Origin: Micromonospora sp. WMMD1120
GTDB taxonomy: Bacteria; Actinomycetota; Actinomycetes; Mycobacteriales; Micromonosporaceae
DNA: 64,000 nt
Direction: 5' to 3'
Assembly: GCF_029626235.1 (NCBI RefSeq)
Contig: NZ_JARUBO010000005.1
Span: forward strand, 4,808,001-4,872,000
How positions within the stretch are numbered: the first letter of the stretch is position 1; the number at the start of each line of letters is the position of its first letter. Shown in pieces: positions 1-8,628 of the stretch. The notes below the pieces were generated by a model that did no database searches, was not told the origin of the DNA, and worked only from the letters and a program-made list of their open reading frames with translations. The position numbers and the translations under genes are program-made.

Positions 1-1
1 C

Positions 2-190
2 TGGTTCGACCTGCTGCCGGTGACCCGGCTGCAACCCGACACCCGGCACCGCTTCCTGGTCACGCAGGTGCGCCCGGTGAGCTGGGTGCGGCTCGACGCG
101 TACCCGGACGGTGGGATGGCCCGCCTGCGCCTTCTCGGCGAGATCACCCCGGCCGGCCTGGACTCCCTGTACCAGCGGTGGTCCACGTGA
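2..190 (+). CDS. alc: Allantoicase, C-terminal fragment (gene runs off the left edge)
   Basis: The reading frame is open from base 2 to the TGA at 188-190 and gives the last 62 residues of a protein. The segment RPVSWVRLDAYPDGGMARLR followed by LLGE is the conserved C-terminal signature of allantoicase, the enzyme that hydrolyses allantoate to ureidoglycolate and urea in purine degradation. Only the C-terminus is visible, so active-site completeness cannot be judged. The next gene starts inside its last codons (GTG at 187), so the two are translationally coupled. The downstream MocA-like and XdhC-like genes fit a purine catabolism/xanthine dehydrogenase cluster. Confidence 0.8.
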   Translation, partial: WFDLLPVTRLQPDTRHRFLVTQVRPVSWVRLDAYPDGGMARLRLLGEITPAGLDSLYQRWST

Positions 191-777
191 GCGGCGGCGT
201 CGGGGGAGTGCTGCTCGCGGCCGGCGCGGGCCGGCGCTACGGGCTGCCGAAGGCGCTCGCGGTCGCGCACGGCCAGCTCTTCCTGGAGATCGCCCTCGCC
301 GCGCTGCGGGACGGCGGTTGCCACCCGGTCGTGGTCGTCCTGGGCGCCGCGGCCGACCGGATCCGGCTCGTCGCCGACCTCGACGGCGCGACCGTCGTGG
401 TCAACCGGGACTGGTCGACCGGGATGGGGTCGTCCCTGCGGGTCGGGCTGCACACGCTCCGGCCGGCGGGCGTCACCGCCGCCGTCGTGCAGGTCGTCGA
501 CACGCCCGGCGTCTCCGCGGCGGCCGTGGCCCGCTTGGCGGCTCACGCCGGCGAGCGGACCATCGCCGCCGCCACCTACCGGGGCAGGCAGGGCCACCCG
601 GTGCTGCTCGGCCGGGCGCACTGGCCGGGTGTGACCAGGATGGCGGCGGGTGACACCGGCGCCCGCCCGTACCTCGTGGCCCGCGCGCGGACGCTGCTCG
701 CCGTGCCCTGCGACGACCTGGGCGACGGCGTCGACGTGGACCGGCCCGCCGGCCTGCCGGATGGCTCCGATGCGTGA
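187..777 (+). CDS. MocA/MobA-like molybdenum cofactor nucleotidyltransferase
   Basis: This 196-residue protein has the NTP-transferase signature GVLLAAGAGRRYGLPKALA at its N-terminus (LAAGxGxRxGxPK loop). It also has an ADGAT/VVNxDW-type region near residue 75 and a VVDTPGV segment near residue 105, as in MobA-like transferases that attach CMP or GMP to molybdopterin. I chose GTG 187 because it overlaps the allantoicase stop (GTGA); GTG 178, three codons upstream, is also possible. It overlaps the following xdhC-like gene by 8 bp. In this context the likely role is supplying molybdenum cofactor for xanthine dehydrogenase; the exact nucleotide specificity is not visible. Confidence 0.85.
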   Translation: MSGGVGGVLLAAGAGRRYGLPKALAVAHGQLFLEIALAALRDGGCHPVVVVLGAAADRIRLVADLDGATVVVNRDWSTGMGSSLRVGLHTLRPAGVTAAVVQVVDTPGVSAAAVARLAAHAGERTIAAATYRGRQGHPVLLGRAHWPGVTRMAAGDTGARPYLVARARTLLAVPCDDLGDGVDVDRPAGLPDGSDA

Positions 778-1912
778 CGTGCTCGACGACGTCGAGCGGT
801 GGTGGCGGGCCGGGCAGCCGACCGGGCTGGCCACCGTCGTCGCCACCTGGCACTCCGCGCCGCTGCCGTCCGGCACCACGATGCTCGTCGCTCCCGACGG
901 CACGGTGACCGGCAACGTCTCCGGGGGCTGCGTCGACAGCGCGGTGTACGAGCTGGCCCGCGAGGTCATCGACACCGGCCGTCCCGGCCTGCACCGGTAC
1001 GGGGTCAGCGGCGACGAGGCGTTCGCTGTCGGTCTGACCTGTGGCGGCACCATCGACGTCTACGTCGAACGGGTCGACCCGAACACCTTCCCGGCCCTGC
1101 CCGAGGTAGCCGACGCGATCCGCTCCGGCACACCGGTGGGATTGGTGACCTGCGTGGACGCCGGAGGCGATGCCCCGGGAGGACTACTCGGCCGACGGCT
1201 CGTCCTCCTGCCCGACCGGACCGTCGGCACGCTCGGCGGCACGGATCTGACGGCGGCCGTTGTCCGGGAGGCCAGGGACCTGCTCCGGGCCGGCCGAACG
1301 GCGACAGTGCACGTGGGCCGCGACGGCCAGCGCCACCGGGACGACCCGACCTTCCTGGTCGCCAGCATCGTGCCGCCTCCCCGCATGATCATCTTCGGGG
1401 CGACGGACTTCGGGAAGGCACTGGCCCGGATGGGCGCGTTCCTCGGCTACCGCACGACGATCGTGGACGCCCGCCGCGTCTTCGCGACCACGCGCCGATT
1501 TCCCGACGCGGACGAGGTTGTCGTCGACTGGCCACACCGCTACCTCTGTGCCGAGGTCGAGGCCGGACGGGTCGACGAACGGACCGTCCTCTGCGTCCTC
1601 ACCCACGACCCCCGCTTCGACGTCCCGCTGCTGGAGCTGGCGTTACGCCTGCCCGTCGCCTACATCGGCGCGTTGGGCTCCCGGCGTACCCACGACGAAC
1701 GGGTCGCGCGGCTCACCTCCGCCGGCGTGACCGGTGCCGAGCTCGGCAGGCTGACCGCGCCGACGGGGCTGGACCTGGGCGCCCGCACGCCGCAGGAGAC
1801 AGCGGTCAGCATCGCCGCCGAGCTGGTGGCGCTACGCTCGGGCTGCACCTGTCGGCCGCTGCGCACGCTGCGCGGCCCGATCCACCAGAGCACCGGGGTG
1901 CCGCAGCGGTGA
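770..1912 (+). CDS. xdhC: XdhC/CoxI family molybdenum enzyme maturation factor
   Basis: This 380-residue protein has two parts. An N-terminal XdhC/CoxI domain (about residues 10-85) contains GTVTGNVSGGCVDSAVYE and then LTCGGTIDVYVE. A C-terminal Rossmann-type XdhC_C domain (about residues 205-370) starts at MIIFGATDFGKALA and contains YIGALGSRRTHDER. Proteins of this family bind molybdenum cofactor and insert it, often in sulfurated form, into xanthine dehydrogenase-type enzymes. ATG 770 is preferred over in-frame ATG 761 because family members begin with a short helix like MRDVLDDVERWW. It overlaps the upstream transferase by 8 bp. No xanthine dehydrogenase subunit gene is in the window; it may lie to the left. 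Confidence 0.9.
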   Translation: MRDVLDDVERWWRAGQPTGLATVVATWHSAPLPSGTTMLVAPDGTVTGNVSGGCVDSAVYELAREVIDTGRPGLHRYGVSGDEAFAVGLTCGGTIDVYVERVDPNTFPALPEVADAIRSGTPVGLVTCVDAGGDAPGGLLGRRLVLLPDRTVGTLGGTDLTAAVVREARDLLRAGRTATVHVGRDGQRHRDDPTFLVASIVPPPRMIIFGATDFGKALARMGAFLGYRTTIVDARRVFATTRRFPDADEVVVDWPHRYLCAEVEAGRVDERTVLCVLTHDPRFDVPLLELALRLPVAYIGALGSRRTHDERVARLTSAGVTGAELGRLTAPTGLDLGARTPQETAVSIAAELVALRSGCTCRPLRTLRGPIHQSTGVPQR

Positions 1913-1967
1913 ACCGGACGACCCGGCACCTCGTTGCAGGTGGGTGGCGTCGTCGAAGGGGCGGAAG

Positions 1968-3500
1968 GTGCGGATTGCTGGACTGTTGCCGCATGGTCGC
2001 GGCTGGATCGCCGGCCTGATCGCGGTCGGTGTCGCCGCCGCCGTGGGCGCCGGCGTGATCGCGTACGCCGGTCAGGACGACCTGGTCGGCCGGCCGCTCT
2101 CCGACGAGCAGATGTCCGCCGTACTCGCCGCCGGGCACGCCTGTCCGATGCTCTCCTCGGCACGGGTCGCCGGGCAGTTGATGGCCGAGTCGGGCCTGGC
2201 CGCCACCGCTACCCGCACGGAGTCCGGCGGCAGCGGCCTGGCCGGCCTGGACGAGCAGCAGTGGCGGCGGTGGACGCCGTGGCAGGGCGCGCAGCGCACC
2301 GAACCGGTGGCCGCCGTGGCCGCGCTGACGCACCTCATGTGCCAGCTCAGCGGTGAGATCCGGCAGTCCGGTGTGAAGGGCGACCCGTGGCGGTTGGCGC
2401 TGGCCGGCTTCCGCGTCGGCGTGCCGGCGGTCACCGAGGCCGGCGGCGTGCCCGACGCGGCGTCCGAGTACGTGCGACGGGCCGTCGGCTACGCGAGCCA
2501 CTACCAGGGGCTTCCGCACTTCGCCTCGGCTGGCGCCGGCGCGCTCACGGCCGCGGCGGTGCCCGACGCCGTACCGCTGCCCGACGCGCTCGTACCCCCG
2601 ATCGCCCGCGTCGGCCGGCGGTGCCCCCAGGTGCCCGCTGCCGCTGTCGCCGGGCAGTTGATGGCGGTGTCCGGCCTGCGTACGGACCCCCCGGACGCCG
2701 CCGTGCCCCTCGAGCTGTGGCAGCGGTACGCGCCCGCGAAGGCGTCCCGGGCCGACGCCGCGGACGTGATCGGTGTGCTCGGTGCGGGCATGTGCCAACT
2801 CGCGCAGGAATTGGACGGGTTGCCGGGTGACCCGTACCTGCTCGCGCTCGCCGCCTGGCACTCCGGCGAGGACACCGTCCGGCGCGCCGGCGGTGTCCCG
2901 GACGCGATGACCCAGTCCTTCCTGGAGCGGGTGCGCCGCTACACCGACTACTACCGGCTGGACACCCGCCTCGGCGCGGCTTCCGGCCCCGCGCCGTCGC
3001 CGTCCGCGTCGCGTACCCCGTCGGGGTTTTCGTCGGCCACCCCCGGGCGGCCGACGGCCGCGCCGCCCAGCCCCCCGTCGCGCAAGCCGGCGCCGCCCCA
3101 GCCCACCCCGCGTCGTAAGCCGGCCGGGACGATGTTCGCGCACGGGCGGTCAGGCAGTTGCCTGGACGCGGGGGCCGCCACCGACCTGCTCGCCTCCCGG
3201 ATCGAGTCCTGTGACCCGTACCGGGTGTCGCAGCGTTGGAACGTGCGGTCGGACGGCACGATCCGGTCCGCGCGCAGCGGACTCTGCCTCGACGTCAACG
3301 ACAGCGGTGTCACCGACGGCACCATCGTGCAGACCGCCACCTGCAACAGCGCGGCCACCCAGCGCTGGACGGTCCGCGACAACGCCCTGATCAGCGTGGT
3401 GAACGGCGGCATGTGCCTGGACATCGGCTGGGACCTGGCGACCACGGCCATCTGGACCTGCAACTACGACGAGGACCAGACCTGGCGGCCGACCACCTGA
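1968..3500 (+). CDS. Membrane-anchored tandem lysozyme/transglycosylase-like protein with C-terminal ricin-type lectin domain
   Basis: About 510 residues. After a short basic N-terminus there is one membrane segment (about residues 12-33). Two tandem repeats follow, each with the pattern CP...ARVAGQLMAxSG, GDPWRLALAxxxxG and AGGVPDA, which resemble soluble lytic transglycosylase/lysozyme-like folds. The first repeat has Glu74 at the position expected for the catalytic acid (LMAESG); the second has Val234 there and is probably inactive. A Ser/Pro linker (about residues 340-385) leads to a ricin-B-like carbohydrate-binding domain with paired CLD motifs (SCLDAG, LCLDVN, MCLDIG) and QRW motifs. 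GTG 1968 is chosen by analogy with the paralogue at 53994; GTG 1944 is the alternative. It opens the secretion island and probably binds or trims cell wall. The function is inferred. Confidence 0.7.
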   Translation: MRIAGLLPHGRGWIAGLIAVGVAAAVGAGVIAYAGQDDLVGRPLSDEQMSAVLAAGHACPMLSSARVAGQLMAESGLAATATRTESGGSGLAGLDEQQWRRWTPWQGAQRTEPVAAVAALTHLMCQLSGEIRQSGVKGDPWRLALAGFRVGVPAVTEAGGVPDAASEYVRRAVGYASHYQGLPHFASAGAGALTAAAVPDAVPLPDALVPPIARVGRRCPQVPAAAVAGQLMAVSGLRTDPPDAAVPLELWQRYAPAKASRADAADVIGVLGAGMCQLAQELDGLPGDPYLLALAAWHSGEDTVRRAGGVPDAMTQSFLERVRRYTDYYRLDTRLGAASGPAPSPSASRTPSGFSSATPGRPTAAPPSPPSRKPAPPQPTPRRKPAGTMFAHGRSGSCLDAGAATDLLASRIESCDPYRVSQRWNVRSDGTIRSARSGLCLDVNDSGVTDGTIVQTATCNSAATQRWTVRDNALISVVNGGMCLDIGWDLATTAIWTCNYDEDQTWRPTT

Positions 3501-3632
3501 CGCGCCGCCTGACTCCTGGGTGAGGGAAATCCCCGGAGAACGACCGGCGAGCTTCCCGGACGGTCCTGTGTTCGCCCGCCGGCTGGTTGTCTACCGGTGC
3601 CAACGATCATCGGCGCACAGGAGGCAGCCAGC

Positions 3633-3920
3633 ATGGCGATCACCGACATCACCCCGCAGGACATCGAGAACGCGGCCAACAACCACGATGCGGCCGAGCA
3701 GGACCTCGACGGTCAGCGTAAGGGTCTCGACGACACGGTCAACGCCCTCTACGCCGCCAACAGCGGGCAGCTCATGGAGAAGCTGAACACCCTCCAGGAC
3801 CAGTGGAGCGTGGACATGCGCCGCGTCCTCGACCTGCTCAACGACTGCGAGGAGTACCTGCGCCACTGCAAGACCGAGCTGGAACGGCTCAACCAGGACC
3901 AGGGCGGCGCCCTCGTCTGA
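3633..3920 (+). CDS. Small helical WXG100-like secretion target protein
   Basis: A 95-residue, almost entirely alpha-helical acidic protein with no signal peptide. Its size and two-helix pattern (long helix, break around NSGQLMEK, second helix with QWSVDMRR) match WXG100/ESAT-6-like proteins, although the canonical W-x-G turn is absent. ATG 3633 is preceded by AGGAGG about 8 bases upstream, which rules out the longer frame starting at 3597. It heads a plus-strand run of similarly small helical genes leading to the giant protein gene, so it is probably a secreted substrate or chaperone partner of this type VII system. Assignment to the WXG100 superfamily is by size, fold pattern and context. 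Confidence 0.7.
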   Translation: MAITDITPQDIENAANNHDAAEQDLDGQRKGLDDTVNALYAANSGQLMEKLNTLQDQWSVDMRRVLDLLNDCEEYLRHCKTELERLNQDQGGALV

Positions 3921-3964
3921 TCGCCGCACCCCACATCCCCTGACTGCCCGAAGGAGCTTCTCCG

Positions 3965-4246
3965 ATGTCGGATTTCATCAAGTACGACTACTCCTCGATG
4001 GACCTCGCGTACGACGAGATGAAGCGGATCAACGACGCCGTGCTCGCCCAGTTGGACGTCCTCCAGCAGGAGGCCCAGAAGGTCCTCGCCTTCAACGGTG
4101 ACTACGTCACGAACTACGACCAGAAGGCCCAGAAGGTCCGGGACGGGATCACCGAGCTGAACGACGTCACGGTCAAGCGCAGCAACGACCTGGCTGACAT
4201 GTTCGGCGACTACCAGGCGACTGACCGGAAGCTCGGCGGGATGTGA
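3965..4246 (+). CDS. Small helical type VII secretion target with C-terminal YxxxD motif
   Basis: A 93-residue helical protein starting at ATG 3965 with an AAGGAG ribosome binding site 7-12 bases upstream. Two long helices are separated by FNGDYVTNY. It ends in DYQATDRKLGGM, which contains Y-Q-A-T-D. That matches the YxxxD/E signal that follows the helix-turn-helix in ESX substrates of mycobacteria (family knowledge). It lies 44 bp after the preceding WXG100-like gene and before a third helical gene, suggesting that these proteins form heterodimers as EsxA/EsxB do. Pairing and secretion are inferred. Confidence 0.7.
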   Translation: MSDFIKYDYSSMDLAYDEMKRINDAVLAQLDVLQQEAQKVLAFNGDYVTNYDQKAQKVRDGITELNDVTVKRSNDLADMFGDYQATDRKLGGM

Positions 4247-4367
4247 CGGGCGGGGGCGGCGGGAGGTGCCTGTGCCTCCGCCGCCCTGGTCGCGTAACGC
4301 CCACACCGCGTTACGTCCACATCGACACCGTGTGACGCACGCACCGGCCCGGAAAGGAGCAGTGCAG

Positions 4368-5054
4368 ATGGCCAGCTCGGACAGCACCGAGATCGACCTC
4401 GCGGCGTTGCGCGACGCGGCGGAACAGATCGAGGACCTGATCACCGACAGCAGCATGACGATCTTCGAGACGGCAGCGGACACCAGCACACTGGAGGCCG
4501 GCAAACTCGACGCCGCCCAGTGGCTCGAGGCCATGGTCGCCGACCGCGGCGCCGGCCTGCGCCAGCACGCCCTCGACCTACAGGCGTCCTTCGAGGCGCT
4601 CGGCACGCGGCTGCGCACCATCGCCGACATCTTCGCGGAGCAGGACCAGTCGAACGCCGACTCGCTGCAGGGCAAGGCCGTCGACGAGATCGAGACCTGG
4701 ACCGGATCGGTCGGTGGTATCACCATCCCGCCCGCGGAGGGCGAGGAAACCTACGACACCGGAGACAACGTCAATCGCGACGGCGCGCGTTTCGGCTTCG
4801 AGATCGACCCGATGACGGGCGAGGCGAAGAAGGCCGACGACGGGACCATCGCGGTCACCCTGCCGGCGCCCGAGGACCTGAACGTCACCGTCTTCCCGGA
4901 CACCTCGATCACCCCGGACCTGCTCTTCACCGGCACCGACGTCATCGACTACGACTACGAGGGCGGGTTCTTCACCGAGGGCGCGAACAACCAGGCGGTG
5001 CCGCAGAGCACAAGCGTCACCGCGAACGTCACGCCCGAGGACGACGAGAAGTAG
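4368..5054 (+). CDS. Helical type VII-associated protein with acidic C-terminal tail
   Basis: A 228-residue protein starting at ATG 4368 after a GGAAAGGAG ribosome binding site. Residues about 1-105 are predicted helices like those of WXG100/LXG-type substrates, containing LAALRDAAEQIEDLI and LDLQASFEALGTRLR. The rest is acidic and probably beta-rich or disordered, with Asp/Glu/Thr-rich segments and no recognised motif. It has no signal peptide. It is four bases upstream of the next gene, within the small-protein run of the secretion locus. It is likely a substrate or adaptor; I do not recognise a specific family. Confidence 0.65.
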   Translation: MASSDSTEIDLAALRDAAEQIEDLITDSSMTIFETAADTSTLEAGKLDAAQWLEAMVADRGAGLRQHALDLQASFEALGTRLRTIADIFAEQDQSNADSLQGKAVDEIETWTGSVGGITIPPAEGEETYDTGDNVNRDGARFGFEIDPMTGEAKKADDGTIAVTLPAPEDLNVTVFPDTSITPDLLFTGTDVIDYDYEGGFFTEGANNQAVPQSTSVTANVTPEDDEK

Positions 5055-5057
5055 GCC

Positions 5058-7430
5058 ATGCCCGAGGATTCGGTCGGCTCACTCCAGACGCCCGCCCCCC
5101 GTGGGCAGACGTTCGCCGCGCTGCACGTGTGGACGGACCTGCATCCGTACGTCAGCGAACTGGTGGACAACACCGCTGAGACCGGCAACGCCTGGCACGA
5201 CGCGGGGGCGGCCTTCGAGAAGGCCGCCGCCGAACTCGCCCGCATCAACGACGAGTTCGACCGGATCAAGACGGCGCTGGACCCGGGCTTCATCGGCAAG
5301 GCCGGTGACGCGTTCCAGGAACGGACGGCGGAGCTGCTCAACCACAGTCGGGCCGTGCACGACCGGTTGGAGGGGTACGGGCAGCTGGTCGGCGACGTCG
5401 GGCACGACATCAAGGTGTTCGCCACCGCCTTCTGGGAGGCGGTCGAGACGTTCCACCAGCTCACCGACCAGCAGGAGCAGCTGTTCGAACAGGCGGTGTA
5501 CAACGCGTACAACGCTGTCGAGATGTCGCCGCCGGCGGACATGTTGCAGAAGGCGCGCGACGCGGCGTACCAGATGGTCGAGCAGAACATCATGATGCCG
5601 CACATGCGGCAGCTCCTGATGACGCTCAGCGACAAGTACGTGATCAAGGGCGAGGCGTTGGACCCGCTGGAGATCACCCCGCCGAACGTGTTCACCAGCG
5701 CGGCGGACGACTCCTCGTCCTCGTCGAACGACGACGACGAATCCTCGTCCTCGGGGAACGATGACGACTCGTCGTCGAGCAACGACGACGAGCGGGACAA
5801 GGCCGAGGCCCAGGCGCAGGACACGATCGACGATCTGGAAGACGCCGCGCGGGACGGCGGCCTGGGCGGGTCGACGGGTGGCTCCTCCGGCGGCGGCGCC
5901 GGTGACGGCGCGCTGAAAAGCGACGGCTCGGGGGCGGGTGGCGGCGACGGTGCGGCGGAGCGGCAGGCCGCCCTGCAGGACGCGCAGAAGGCGGCGAACG
6001 ACGCCATGGACGGCCTGTCCAAATCTGCCGGGAGTACGTCCGGCAGCGGTGGGGCGCCGAGCGGTGAGACCTCCGGCGCTGGTGCGGGCGGCGGCATGCC
6101 GGGCATGGGCAGTGGCGGCAGCCCCGGGTCCGGCAGCTCGGGTGGTGGCAAGGGCAGTGGCAGCAGCCCCGGCAGCGGCAGTGGCAGCAGTCCCAGCAGC
6201 GGCAGTGGCAGCAGTCCCAGCAGCGGCGGTGGCAGTCCCGGCGGTGGCATGCCGAGCGGCGGATCGGGCAGCCCCGGGGGCGGCAAGGGCAGCGGCGGCG
6301 GTGCCGATCAGGCCCGCCAGAAGGCGTTGGACGACGCGCAGAAGGCAGCCACCGACGCGATCGAGGGCTTGCAGTCGGCCGGCGGTGGCATGCCGGGCGG
6401 CGGCTCCTCAGGCGGCGGCCTGCCGACCGAGTCCTCCGGCCCGTCGAGCGGCAGCGGGCCCGGCACGGGCGGCGGGCAGCCATCCGAGGCGGCCCGGCAG
6501 CAGGCCCTGAACGACTCCAAGAAGGCCGCCGACAAGGCGATCGCCGACCTGTCGGATAAGCCGGGCGGGCCCGGCGCCGCCGAGCGTCAGCAGGCGCTCG
6601 ACGACGCCCGGGAGGCCGCGGACAAGGCCATCGAGGACCTGCTGGGTCAGGGTGGCGCGAGCGCCCCGGGGGAGGCGGTGCAGGACGCCCGGGACGCGGC
6701 CACCGACGCCATCGACGATCTGTTGGAGGAGAACGAGGCCAGTGACGCGGATCCGGAGACCAAGGAGCAGCGTCGCGCGGCGCTTGAGGACGCCCGGGAC
6801 GCGCTCGACGACAGCCTGGAAGAGATGGCTCGCTCGACGCACACCGTGGACCCGGAGGACGCCCGGCACGACGACGCCGTCCGCGGGGCCCGGCAGGCGG
6901 TCGACGCCGCGATCGGAGACCTGATCGAGGAGGCCGAGGCGCAGCCGGGCGAGAGCGCCGAGGAGAAGGCCCGGATCGAGGCGCTGGAGGACGCCCGAGA
7001 CGGCGCTACCGGCGCCCTCGACGACCTGATCGAGGAGAACGGCGTCCACACCGGGGACGGCCGGCCGACAAGCCTCGCCGACTTCCTCAGCGGGGCACGC
7101 TCCGGTGGGGGCGGCGGCTCGGGCGCGTCGGGCGGGCTGGGCTCGGCCGGCGGCGGGGGCTCGGCCGGCGGGGCCGGCGGTGTGGGTACCGCCGGCAGCC
7201 CGCTCACCGACCTGCGCCCGCCCGTCCCGGTGGCCCAGGCCGGCCCGACCGGCCCGGCCATCGACCCGTCCGCCGGGCAGGGCATGCCGATGATGCCGCC
7301 GATGGGTCAGGGACACGGGCAGCAGCCGTCCCGCGACCGGGAACGCAGCATCTGGTTGGAGGGCGACGACGAAGCCTGGCAGGACGACAGCGACGGGGCC
7401 TCCGCCGAGGCGATCGGCCGGCCCTCGTGA
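5058..7430 (+). CDS. Long helical and Ser/Gly-rich repeat protein of the type VII locus
   Basis: 790 residues. The first ~190 are helical (SELVDNTAETGNAWHDAG through the region ending at MSPPADML) and resemble a long WXG100/PPE-like domain. A low-complexity block of Asp/Ser, then Gly/Ser/Pro, follows (about residues 215-470). It is interrupted and then succeeded by about eight copies of a ~20-residue amphipathic helix with consensus xALDDAxxAAxxAIDDL (nucleotides about 5955-7045). The C-terminus is again Gly/Pro rich with PMMPPMGQG. It has no signal peptide or catalytic motif. ATG 5058 follows the upstream stop by three bases, and its TGA overlaps the next GTG. It could be a structural or adhesive secreted substrate; the function is unknown. 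Confidence 0.65.
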   Translation: MPEDSVGSLQTPAPRGQTFAALHVWTDLHPYVSELVDNTAETGNAWHDAGAAFEKAAAELARINDEFDRIKTALDPGFIGKAGDAFQERTAELLNHSRAVHDRLEGYGQLVGDVGHDIKVFATAFWEAVETFHQLTDQQEQLFEQAVYNAYNAVEMSPPADMLQKARDAAYQMVEQNIMMPHMRQLLMTLSDKYVIKGEALDPLEITPPNVFTSAADDSSSSSNDDDESSSSGNDDDSSSSNDDERDKAEAQAQDTIDDLEDAARDGGLGGSTGGSSGGGAGDGALKSDGSGAGGGDGAAERQAALQDAQKAANDAMDGLSKSAGSTSGSGGAPSGETSGAGAGGGMPGMGSGGSPGSGSSGGGKGSGSSPGSGSGSSPSSGSGSSPSSGGGSPGGGMPSGGSGSPGGGKGSGGGADQARQKALDDAQKAATDAIEGLQSAGGGMPGGGSSGGGLPTESSGPSSGSGPGTGGGQPSEAARQQALNDSKKAADKAIADLSDKPGGPGAAERQQALDDAREAADKAIEDLLGQGGASAPGEAVQDARDAATDAIDDLLEENEASDADPETKEQRRAALEDARDALDDSLEEMARSTHTVDPEDARHDDAVRGARQAVDAAIGDLIEEAEAQPGESAEEKARIEALEDARDGATGALDDLIEENGVHTGDGRPTSLADFLSGARSGGGGGSGASGGLGSAGGGGSAGGAGGVGTAGSPLTDLRPPVPVAQAGPTGPAIDPSAGQGMPMMPPMGQGHGQQPSRDRERSIWLEGDDEAWQDDSDGASAEAIGRPS
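5955..7045 (+). repeat. Eight imperfect ~20-residue helical repeats inside the 5058 gene
   Basis: Copies begin near nucleotides 5955, 6310, 6493, 6583, 6676, 6772, 6870 and 6974. The protein consensus is xALDDAxxAAxxAIDDLxxE. Examples are QALDDAREAADKAIEDLL, VQDARDAATDAIDDLLEE and IEALEDARDGATGALDDLIE. The first copies are separated by Gly/Ser linkers, whereas the last five are nearly contiguous. The spacing suggests amplification of one helical module within the coding sequence. Confidence 0.7.
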
Positions 7431-8173
7431 CAGTTCTGTTGCTGGAGGAGGCGGTCGCCCGACTGAGCCGTACCCCGCCCGCGGCGCTCTACGCCGCCGC
7501 GGACCGCTTCGAGGACCGGCGGCAGACCTTCGCCGAACTCGCCGACCGGCTCCGCCGCGCCCTGCGCGACGCCGAGGACGCCTACCGGTCGATCAGACCC
7601 ACGTCCTCGGTACCGGCGTCGTCCGCCCACGTCGCGGCGGTGCTCGACCAACTCGCCGCTACCGACTTCGCGAGCGCGCTGCGCCGGGCCGGCGACTCAC
7701 TGGCCGACGCCCGCGACCGCCTCGGCGAGCTGGTGGCCCGCCAGGCCGTCGACCCGCAGACGCGACCCAACACGTACGACGTGCAGGGCCAGGTGGTCCT
7801 GTCGTCCGCCGGGGCGGCGCTCCTGCGGGCCGGGCAGGACCTCCCGCCGCCACCCCCGGTCACCGCGACCGGGCGGGAGCTGACCGGGTCGGCGCCGCCC
7901 GGCGTCGAGTTGTTCGCCAGCGATCTCGACCCGGACCGGGACGTCCCGCCCAGCCCGCCGGGTGGCGCCTCTCCCGGCGCGGGCGCGCCGATGATGCCGA
8001 TGATGCCGATGCACGGGATGGGCATGGGCGCGGTCGGTGCCCACCAGCGCGACCGGCGCGTGGTCGTCCCCGCGCCGGTCGACCCCGGCCCCTGGGCCGA
8101 ACCGTCGGACGGTTGGGGAACCCCCGGACGCGGCCGGCCCTCCACACCAGTACGCCCCGAGAGGAGCCCCTGA
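7427..8173 (+). CDS. Hypothetical helical protein with Met/Pro-rich C-terminus, type VII locus
   Basis: A 248-residue protein starting at GTG 7427, which overlaps the TGA of the previous gene. Residues 1-110 are helical (LSRTPPAALYAAADRFEDRR, then two further helices ending at DRLGELVARQAVD). The rest is proline-rich, with an MMPMMPMHGMGMG stretch resembling the tail of the preceding 790-residue protein. No transmembrane segment, signal peptide or catalytic motif is visible. Its stop overlaps the start of the YbaB-like gene (ATGA). Position and overlaps indicate co-expression with the WXG100-like genes; the role is unknown. Confidence 0.6.
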   Translation: MTVLLLEEAVARLSRTPPAALYAAADRFEDRRQTFAELADRLRRALRDAEDAYRSIRPTSSVPASSAHVAAVLDQLAATDFASALRRAGDSLADARDRLGELVARQAVDPQTRPNTYDVQGQVVLSSAGAALLRAGQDLPPPPPVTATGRELTGSAPPGVELFASDLDPDRDVPPSPPGGASPGAGAPMMPMMPMHGMGMGAVGAHQRDRRVVVPAPVDPGPWAEPSDGWGTPGRGRPSTPVRPERSP

Positions 8174-8628
8174 TGACCGACCAACGGACCCCCGGCGACG
8201 CGACAGCCGGCTTCGAGGCCGCCCTGCAGACGCTGGCCGAGGAACGGGAACGGCTCGGACGCCTGCACGAGCGGATGGCGCAGGGCACGACAACCACCTC
8301 GAAGGACCGGATGTTGTCGGTCGCCATGAACGGCCGCGGCGAGATCCTCAAGCTGACCTTTCACAACACCCGGTACCGCCAGATGGCACCGGCCGAGCTG
8401 GCCTCGCTCATCACCGAGACGATCGCGGCGGCCCGCGTCGAGTCCCTGAACCAGCTCGCCGACGTCGCCGGCGGGGAGGTGCTGCCCGGCATCTCGTTGC
8501 AGGACCTGGCCGGCGGCGAGGTCGACCTGGAACGCATGGTGAGCAGCTTCCTCAACGCCTCGCTGGACGTCCTGCCGCCTGGCGCGGTGTCCACCGGCGA
8601 CCAGGCGCGACTGCGGGGAGAGAGCTGA
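8173..8628 (+). CDS. YbaB/EbfC family protein
   Basis: A 151-residue protein starting at ATG 8173 after GAGGAG, overlapping the upstream stop by ATGA. The central part has the YbaB pattern: a helix (ALQTLAEERERLGRLHERM), a short beta segment with DRMLSVAMNGRGEILKLTF, then a helix beginning ELASLITETIAAAR. YbaB proteins are small dimeric nucleoid-associated proteins in other contexts. Actinobacterial type VII loci often carry divergent copies next to WXG100 genes, where the role is not established. It overlaps the following WXG100 gene (ATGA), so the two are probably made together. Confidence 0.75.
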   Translation: MTDQRTPGDATAGFEAALQTLAEERERLGRLHERMAQGTTTTSKDRMLSVAMNGRGEILKLTFHNTRYRQMAPAELASLITETIAAARVESLNQLADVAGGEVLPGISLQDLAGGEVDLERMVSSFLNASLDVLPPGAVSTGDQARLRGES

